Assembly: GCA_020634435.1 (NCBI GenBank) | Contig: JACKBS010000005.1 | Location: 868,001 to 932,000, forward strand | DNA: 64,000 nt | Origin: Ardenticatenaceae bacterium | GTDB taxonomy: Bacteria > Chloroflexota > Anaerolineae > Promineifilales > Promineifilaceae | Direction of reading: 5' to 3' | Part shown: positions 58,888-64,000 of the stretch, in pieces | Layout: the number at the start of each line of letters is the position of its first letter | Numbering within the stretch: the first letter of the stretch is position 1 | The notes under the pieces: generated by a model | Database searches by the model: none | What the model saw: the letters and a program-made list of their open reading frames with translations, nothing else | What the model was told of the DNA's origin: nothing | Program-made: the position numbers and the translations under genes

Positions 58888-61800
58888 ATGAAGCATAAAA
58901 CCCGTTGGACCGCCAAAAAGATTGCGCAGCGCCTGCGCCTGATTGAACAGCTGGTGTACCGCCAGCAGTATCTGATTCCGCCTTTTCGCTACACTACTTT
59001 GCCTGGCCCCGAAGCGGAGCCGCTGGTTGGACCAGCCGTTGACGACAGCCGTTGGGACACCATTGCGCCACACAGCTACTGGGGCAGCTGGCTGACCGAT
59101 TTTGTGCTGCGCACCACCTTTACCGTGCCCGAAGAATGGCCCGCCGACCTGCCGGTGGCCCTGTACCTGCCGCTGGGCGACGCGGGCGACTTTAGCCATC
59201 CCGAAGCGCTGTTGTACGTAGACGGCCGTTCCCTCGCCGCCTGTGATCGCCACCACCAGGAAATCTGGCTGCCGGATGAATTGCGCGACGGCAGTTCCCA
59301 TCAATTGGCGCTGCACGGTTGGACGGGGCGGGGCGACTGGATGCACCGCGAGCCGCACACGCAGCTGTTCATGCGTCCCTGTGCCGTGGTTCAAATTGAC
59401 CAGCCGACGCGCGATTTTGTCGCCGCGGTGCGCGTGGCCCTGGGCATTGCCGACCAGCTGGATGATAACGAACCGGCCAAAGGATATCTCTACACGGCGC
59501 TGGACAAAGCGTTTTGTTTGCTAGACACGCGGGAACCATACGGCCGTTTCTTCTACGACAGCATTGCCGAAGCGCATGACTCTTTGCAGAACGACATTGC
59601 CCAGGCGGGACGGCCGTTGGATGTGACGGTAACGGCCAGTGGCCACGCCCACATCGACATTGCCTGGTTGTGGACGGTGGCCCAGGCGCGGCGCAAGGCC
59701 GGGCGCACCTTCCACACCGTGCTGCACCTGATGCAGCAGTTTCCTAATTACCACTTCACGCAAAGCCAGCCGCAGCTCTACGACTACATCCGGCAGGATT
59801 ACCCTGACCTGTTTGAAGGGATAAAGCAGCGGGTGGCAGACGGCCGTTGGGAACCAATCGGCGGTATGTGGGTAGAAGCGGACTGCACCCTCAGCGGCGG
59901 CGAAGCGCTGGCCCGCCAATTTTTGCTGGGGCGCACTTTTTTCCGCGAACAGTTTGGCCCGCAGGCTGAATCCCCTGTGCTGTGGCTGCCCGATGTGTTT
60001 GGCTACGCCTGGAACTTGCCGCAGCTCATCAAAGAAGCCGGGCTGGAATACTTTTTCACGATCAAAATTAGCTGGAGCCAGTACAACCGCATGCCCTACG
60101 ACAGCTTCTGGTGGCAGGGATTAAACGGTACTCAGGTGCTGACCCACTTCAGCACCACGCAGGACGCTGGCTCTTTTGCCCGATCGGGACCCAGCACCTA
60201 CAATAGCATGGCCACGCCGCTGGAAGTGATATCTACCTGGCAAAACTTGCAGCAGAAGGAGTCACAGCAGCAGATGCTCATGTCCTATGGCTTTGGTGAT
60301 GGGGGCGGTGGCCCGACCCGCGAAATGTTGGAGAACATTCGTGAGATGGGCGATTTTCCCGGAACGCCACGGGTGAAATACGGCCGGGCCATCGACTTTT
60401 TCCGCCAGCTGGAGGCCGAATCGGGCGACGACTTGCCAACCTGGAACGGCGAGCTGTACCTGGAATACCACCGCGGCACCTACACCACGCAGGCCCGCAC
60501 CAAGCGCAACAACCGCAAAAGCGAATTCCTGCTGCACGATGCCGAATTTTTGGCCGCCTGGGCCGCCCTGGCAACCGACTTCACCTATCCCCATGCCGAC
60601 CTGACATGCGCCTGGCAGCTGCTGTGCCTAAATCAGTTCCACGATATTTTGCCCGGCTCGTCGATTAACCAGGTTTACAAAGATAGCGAAAACGACCATG
60701 TCGCGATTCGCGCCCTGGGTGAGCCAATCCGCGACGCAGCGCTGGCAGCGCTGGGGCAGATGTTGCCGGAAACGGCCGAATTTATCGTTGCCAATCCCAC
60801 GGCATTTGGTGGGGCACGGCTGGCGCTGCTCCCCGAAACGCTGGCCGAAGGACAGACTGTGCGTGATGCAGCTAGCGGTGAGATTTTGGCCACGCAGCCC
60901 ACAACCGATGGCACGTTGGTAGCCCTGCCGCACATCGCGGGGCATGGTTTGCTGGGGCTGGCCGTTGCCGAAGCGCCTCAGCCAGCGTTGGACGGAATGC
61001 TGGCGGTGGAGGTGGGGGAGGATACGGCCGTTCTCGAAAACGACCTGCTGCGGGTGGAGTTTGCTCCATCGGGCGACATCGTGACGCTGACAGACAAGGA
61101 AAACGGCCGTGCCGTGCTGCCCACCGGGGTGCGGGCCAACGTCTTCCAGGCGTTTGAAGATCGGCCGTTGAATTGGGATGCCTGGGACATCGACATTTTT
61201 TACGACGAGAAGGTGTGGACGGCCGAACCAGCCCACAGCGTTACCGTCATTGAGTCTGGACCACTGCGGGTGGGGCTGGAAGTGCGCCGCCGCCTGCTGC
61301 ACAGCGACATCGTGCAGCGCGTGACCCTGGCCCGTGGCGAGCGCCGCCTGGACTTTGACACGACGGTCGAGTGGCGCGAGCGACACGTTATGCTCAAGGT
61401 TGCTTTCCCAGTGGATGTGCTGAGCCCGACGGCGACGTTTGACGTGCAGTGGGGCAACGTGCAGCGCAACACCCACCGCAACACCTCGTGGGATTGGGCG
61501 CGGTTTGAGTCGTGTGCCCACAAGTGGATCGATCTGAGCGAGGGCAACTACGGCGTGAGTCTGCTCAACGACTGCAAATACGGTCACGACGTGCAGGACA
61601 ACGTTTTGCGGCTTACGCTGCTGCGCAGCCCAACGTTCCCCGACCCAGAGGCGGATCAGGGCACCCAACAGTTCACCTACAGTTTGCTGCCGCATCCCGG
61701 TGACTGGCGGGGCAAAACGGCCGCTGCCGCTTACGCACTCAATGATCCCCTCATTGTGCAGCGGGTGGCGAGTGGTGGTGGTCCAGGCGTTCGGGCGCTG

Positions 61801-62055
61801 GTGTCGGTCGATGCGCCCAATGTGGTGGTGGAGACAATCAAGCAGGCGGAGGATGGCAATGGGCTCATCGTGCGGCTGTACGAAAACGAACGCTGCCGTG
61901 GCCCAGTGACGCTGCGCACCAGTTTCCCGTTGACGGCCGCTTACCGCTGCAATCTGCTGGAGGAAACGCAGGAAACACTTGTCGCTACCGAAAACGAAAC
62001 CACGTTCACCATTACGCCGTACCAGATTGTGACGCTGCGTTTGGTAGCGGCATAG
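58888..62055 (+). CDS. Glycoside hydrolase family 38 alpha-mannosidase
   Basis: A 1055-residue cytoplasmic enzyme that cleaves alpha-mannosides. The zinc site is in GHAHIDIAWLW (residues 252-262) and the catalytic nucleophile Asp369 in WLPDVFGY. An N-terminal domain of about 230 residues precedes the catalytic barrel, and the C-terminal half has the usual beta-sandwich domains. No signal peptide is seen. AAGGA precedes the ATG. Long open frames on the opposite strand are shadows. Confidence 0.95.
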   Translation: MKHKTRWTAKKIAQRLRLIEQLVYRQQYLIPPFRYTTLPGPEAEPLVGPAVDDSRWDTIAPHSYWGSWLTDFVLRTTFTVPEEWPADLPVALYLPLGDAGDFSHPEALLYVDGRSLAACDRHHQEIWLPDELRDGSSHQLALHGWTGRGDWMHREPHTQLFMRPCAVVQIDQPTRDFVAAVRVALGIADQLDDNEPAKGYLYTALDKAFCLLDTREPYGRFFYDSIAEAHDSLQNDIAQAGRPLDVTVTASGHAHIDIAWLWTVAQARRKAGRTFHTVLHLMQQFPNYHFTQSQPQLYDYIRQDYPDLFEGIKQRVADGRWEPIGGMWVEADCTLSGGEALARQFLLGRTFFREQFGPQAESPVLWLPDVFGYAWNLPQLIKEAGLEYFFTIKISWSQYNRMPYDSFWWQGLNGTQVLTHFSTTQDAGSFARSGPSTYNSMATPLEVISTWQNLQQKESQQQMLMSYGFGDGGGGPTREMLENIREMGDFPGTPRVKYGRAIDFFRQLEAESGDDLPTWNGELYLEYHRGTYTTQARTKRNNRKSEFLLHDAEFLAAWAALATDFTYPHADLTCAWQLLCLNQFHDILPGSSINQVYKDSENDHVAIRALGEPIRDAALAALGQMLPETAEFIVANPTAFGGARLALLPETLAEGQTVRDAASGEILATQPTTDGTLVALPHIAGHGLLGLAVAEAPQPALDGMLAVEVGEDTAVLENDLLRVEFAPSGDIVTLTDKENGRAVLPTGVRANVFQAFEDRPLNWDAWDIDIFYDEKVWTAEPAHSVTVIESGPLRVGLEVRRRLLHSDIVQRVTLARGERRLDFDTTVEWRERHVMLKVAFPVDVLSPTATFDVQWGNVQRNTHRNTSWDWARFESCAHKWIDLSEGNYGVSLLNDCKYGHDVQDNVLRLTLLRSPTFPDPEADQGTQQFTYSLLPHPGDWRGKTAAAAYALNDPLIVQRVASGGGPGVRALVSVDAPNVVVETIKQAEDGNGLIVRLYENERCRGPVTLRTSFPLTAAYRCNLLEETQETLVATENETTFTITPYQIVTLRLVAA

Positions 62056-62060
62056 ATTTA

Positions 62061-62153
62061 TCGCAGAGGGCGCGGAGGCAGTGGTGGGTCGGATTGCCAA
62101 TCCGACCTACGATTGCTCATGAAAAACTCCGTGCTCTTTGCGCCCTCTGCGGT
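62061..62153. repeat. Nested CGCAGAG palindromic repeat between convergent genes
   Basis: The outer arms TCGCAGAGGGCGCGGAG and CTCTTTGCGCCCTCTGCGG enclose an inner palindrome GTCGGATTG-C-CAATCCGAC. It may serve as a bidirectional end signal. Confidence 0.7.
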
Positions 62154-62158
62154 GAAAA

Positions 62159-63700
62159 TTACGGCCGTTCGTACAATTCCGTCTTTGGGTAAAAAGCATA
62201 CCAGCCAAACCAGTACGCCAGGTGGCCGTTGATGCGTGCCAGCGTTGCGCCATCTGGACCAATGAGTGCTTCTTCGGTAACTTGCCAGGGACGGCCGTTT
62301 TCGTCTAGCACTACAAAATCGTCTGAGCTTGGGGCAAAGGTGTGCTCGCCGCGGGCAAAGGCACGAATTTCCGCGCCAGAGGTGTAGGTCACGGGCCCGG
62401 TGCGCTGGCTGGTACCGTTTACCTCTACAATTTCCCCAGCGGCGATGAGGGCAACGGCCGTTTCACCCACCACATCATTCACCACCTGCTCCGCCAGCAA
62501 ATCGGTCACTGCGTATGCCTTGGGCGTTTCGTCCAGCCGCAGCGCGTAGACGTGGTCCTTGTTGAACAACCGGTCGCTCTGCTGCCAGACCGGGAACATC
62601 AGCCCGTCGCGGAACAGCCGCTCGTCGCTGGCGAAGTAATCGCCGTAGGCCGCGCCGGGCAGGTAAATGCGGTTGTAGCCCGTGTTGATGTCTACCACCA
62701 CCGTGTCGGGATGCTCTGCCTGCCAATCGGCCCAGGTGGTGAGCACTACGGGCAGCAGCTTGAGGCGAATATCGCTTGCCGCCAGTTCGCCCAGCACCGG
62801 TTCGCCAGTGAGCTGGTTCCACAGCGTCATGGTCGTGCGGTCGAACATTAGCTTGTTGCTGCGGAAGAGGAAGCCCGATGAGCCAAAGGTGTGGGTGACT
62901 GCATTGCCGTCCAGGTCGGTGGAACGGCCGTCGTAGGCAATGGCCGCGCCGCAGAGGGTGCAGTAGGCCAGGGAAACGGGCACCCCGCCGATGACATCGT
63001 TGGCCATCTCGTGCCAGTCCAAAATGCGCAGCGGGTAGGCGCGAGCGTCGCCGTTTAGAGCGATGCCAAAAATGGGCTCCCACGGCTCCATGTAATCGGC
63101 GTCGGCGGCGGGCAGCATGTGGGGATTGTTCAGCGCAGGGATGCCATCCACCACCACGCCGCCCCACTGAATTTCTTCAACGCGCACGTTAGAGGGCTGG
63201 CTGTCTTGCAAAAATTGCCCAAAGGTCGGGTCGATTTGGGCCAACAGCTGCCCTTTCCAACTGGTGAAGCCGGGTGGCGGGGTGAGATCGGTGCCGCCAT
63301 ACCAGGTGATCCACTTGGCCCAATCAATGCCCCAGCTTTGCCCGCTGAGTGCATCCAGGCTCTCGCCAATCTGCACGAGATCGGGATATTGCACCAGGCC
63401 AATTTGCCGCCCGCGCAGCAGTTCAATGAGTACGGCGATAAAACGCGGGTCCCCGGCTTCTAAAATTTGTGCCAGCGCCGCATCCACCTCGCTGGGGCTG
63501 CCGTCCGTGAGGTTAAACATGAGGGCACGGGCTTCCTCATCGTCGATGATGGTGTTGTTCACAGGACTTGGGGTGGTGGGAACGGCCGTTGCCGCCGAAC
63601 TATTTTCGTCAGCAATCGGGGTGGCATCGGTTTCGCTGGGGCCACAGGCCGCCAACCAGACCAGCAAAAACGCCAGGGGAATCATTCGCCAGACAGACAT
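62159..63700 (-). CDS. DUF3179-family lipoprotein
   Basis: A 513-residue protein with a lipoprotein signal (VWLAAC, Cys19) and a short Thr/Pro-rich linker. An N-terminal helical region (about 50-150) is followed by a DUF3179 domain of about 300 residues, with AYCTLCGAAIAY, FGSSGFLFRSNKLMFD, LWNQLTGEPV and SDRLFNKDHVYALR. The paired cysteines suggest metal or disulphide use. The function of DUF3179 is unknown. It is convergent with the mannosidase gene. Confidence 0.9.
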   Translation of the reverse strand: MSVWRMIPLAFLLVWLAACGPSETDATPIADENSSAATAVPTTPSPVNNTIIDDEEARALMFNLTDGSPSEVDAALAQILEAGDPRFIAVLIELLRGRQIGLVQYPDLVQIGESLDALSGQSWGIDWAKWITWYGGTDLTPPPGFTSWKGQLLAQIDPTFGQFLQDSQPSNVRVEEIQWGGVVVDGIPALNNPHMLPAADADYMEPWEPIFGIALNGDARAYPLRILDWHEMANDVIGGVPVSLAYCTLCGAAIAYDGRSTDLDGNAVTHTFGSSGFLFRSNKLMFDRTTMTLWNQLTGEPVLGELAASDIRLKLLPVVLTTWADWQAEHPDTVVVDINTGYNRIYLPGAAYGDYFASDERLFRDGLMFPVWQQSDRLFNKDHVYALRLDETPKAYAVTDLLAEQVVNDVVGETAVALIAAGEIVEVNGTSQRTGPVTYTSGAEIRAFARGEHTFAPSSDDFVVLDENGRPWQVTEEALIGPDGATLARINGHLAYWFGWYAFYPKTELYERP

Positions 63701-63819
63701 AAATCTGCTCCTTTTGCCATTTTGGGAGCAGTATAGCAGGAGAATGGAGGGTGAAACGGCCGTTTAGCAACGTGTAAGCATTTGGTAAGGGTGGTGTAAT
63801 CTGCGGGATGCAGACAACA

Positions 63820-63854
63820 AAAAAGGACGATCCGCCAGGCAAATCGTCCTTTTT
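63820..63854 (-). terminator. Intrinsic terminator of the CBM48-like gene
   Basis: AAAAAGGACGAT (63820-63831) pairs with ATCGTCCTTTTT (63843-63854) around an eleven-base loop. On the minus strand it is followed by T residues. It can also act on the plus strand. Confidence 0.8.
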
Positions 63855-63874
63855 AAGGGTGCAAAAAAAGCTGT

Positions 63875-64000
63875 CTAGTTTGCGGTAAAGATAACGCTGT
63901 TTTCGCTGCCGTGTTCGTTGGTCCAGTAGGCATCGGCGGCTTCGTCGTTACGCCATTCAGAACCATTCACCAGGTAGCGGAATTGGAACTTGCCTTCTTT
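63875..64000 (-). CDS. C-terminal end of a CBM48/AMPK glycogen-binding-like protein (5' part outside window)
   Basis: The last 41 codons and stop of a gene entering from the right edge. The visible end reads FQFRYLVNGSEWRNDEAADA and then YWTNEHGSENSVIFTAN, which matches the end of the isoamylase N-terminal / AMPK-beta glycogen-binding domain. The size of the full protein cannot be told; short stand-alone forms are common. A terminator follows. Confidence 0.75.
   Translation of the reverse strand, partial: KEGKFQFRYLVNGSEWRNDEAADAYWTNEHGSENSVIFTAN

Noticed and set aside
60628..62100. 490-codon open frame opposite the alpha-mannosidase
   Set aside because: The plus-strand GH38 frame has all family motifs; the antisense frame lacks any and arises from GC-rich codon bias.

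Overview
The window looks like chromosomal DNA of a filamentous or environmental Chloroflexota bacterium (Anaerolineae/Ardenticatenia-like). This is inferred from gene content only: Isp-type [NiFe] hydrogenase, fused cytochrome b with Rieske and multihaem cytochrome c, WXG100 proteins without mycobacterial ecc genes, and a GlcNAc operon with ROK proteins. No rRNA or tRNA gene was seen. The DNA is moderately GC-rich and is saturated with the palindrome ACGGCCGT: about 95 copies by eye in 64 kb, against one or two expected. The copies lie in all reading frames and between genes, like the cyanobacterial HIP1 element.

Region 1 (1-17.9 kb) is the most unusual part, a type VII secretion-like locus. 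It holds a secreted VWA protein, four small WXG100/EspC-like proteins, a tail-anchored pseudokinase with a zinc ribbon (EssB-like in concept), and a 2920-residue EccC/EssC-like translocase with seven P-loop ATPase modules where three are usual. These are followed by a ubiquitin-fold/FHA fusion, a WXG100 protein with a long glycine-rich tail, a possible EspG-like chaperone, a membrane FHA protein with four exact 14-residue TxxD repeats, and a PP2C phosphatase. The likely logic is phospho-threonine/FHA control of secretion of the WXG100 substrates.

Region 2 (17.9-28.4 kb) has a tag glycosylase, an OmpR-type two-component pair, and a convergent ferric-reductase/ApbE operon with two small exported proteins. 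A cytochrome b - Rieske - trihaem cytochrome c operon follows, split by an IS4-family insertion. The response-regulator gene and the reductase/cytochrome b divergent region share a 7+4+7 direct-repeat box.

Region 3 (28.4-39.8 kb) is a hydrogenase island: a PocR/HTH regulator preceded by nine helically phased TTGCA-like repeats, hynS-isp1-isp2-hynL, a maturation protease, a His-rich NifX-like protein, a DUF302 protein, and hypABCDE (no hypF). With the bc-type complex it would form a hydrogen-to-quinone-to-cytochrome chain.

Region 4 (39.8-54.8 kb, all minus strand) has uvrA, then an amino-sugar uptake and breakdown cluster: SIS-domain deaminase/isomerase, nagA, GH3 hexosaminidase, two ABC permeases, a tandemly duplicated substrate-binding lipoprotein, a ROK kinase and a ROK repressor. 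No ABC ATPase is present.

Region 5 (54.8-64 kb) has a Ca2+-type P-ATPase, a DUF6159-like membrane protein, a GH38 alpha-mannosidase, a DUF3179 lipoprotein and the end of a CBM48-like protein. Several families of short palindromic intergenic repeats occur from about 24 kb onward.
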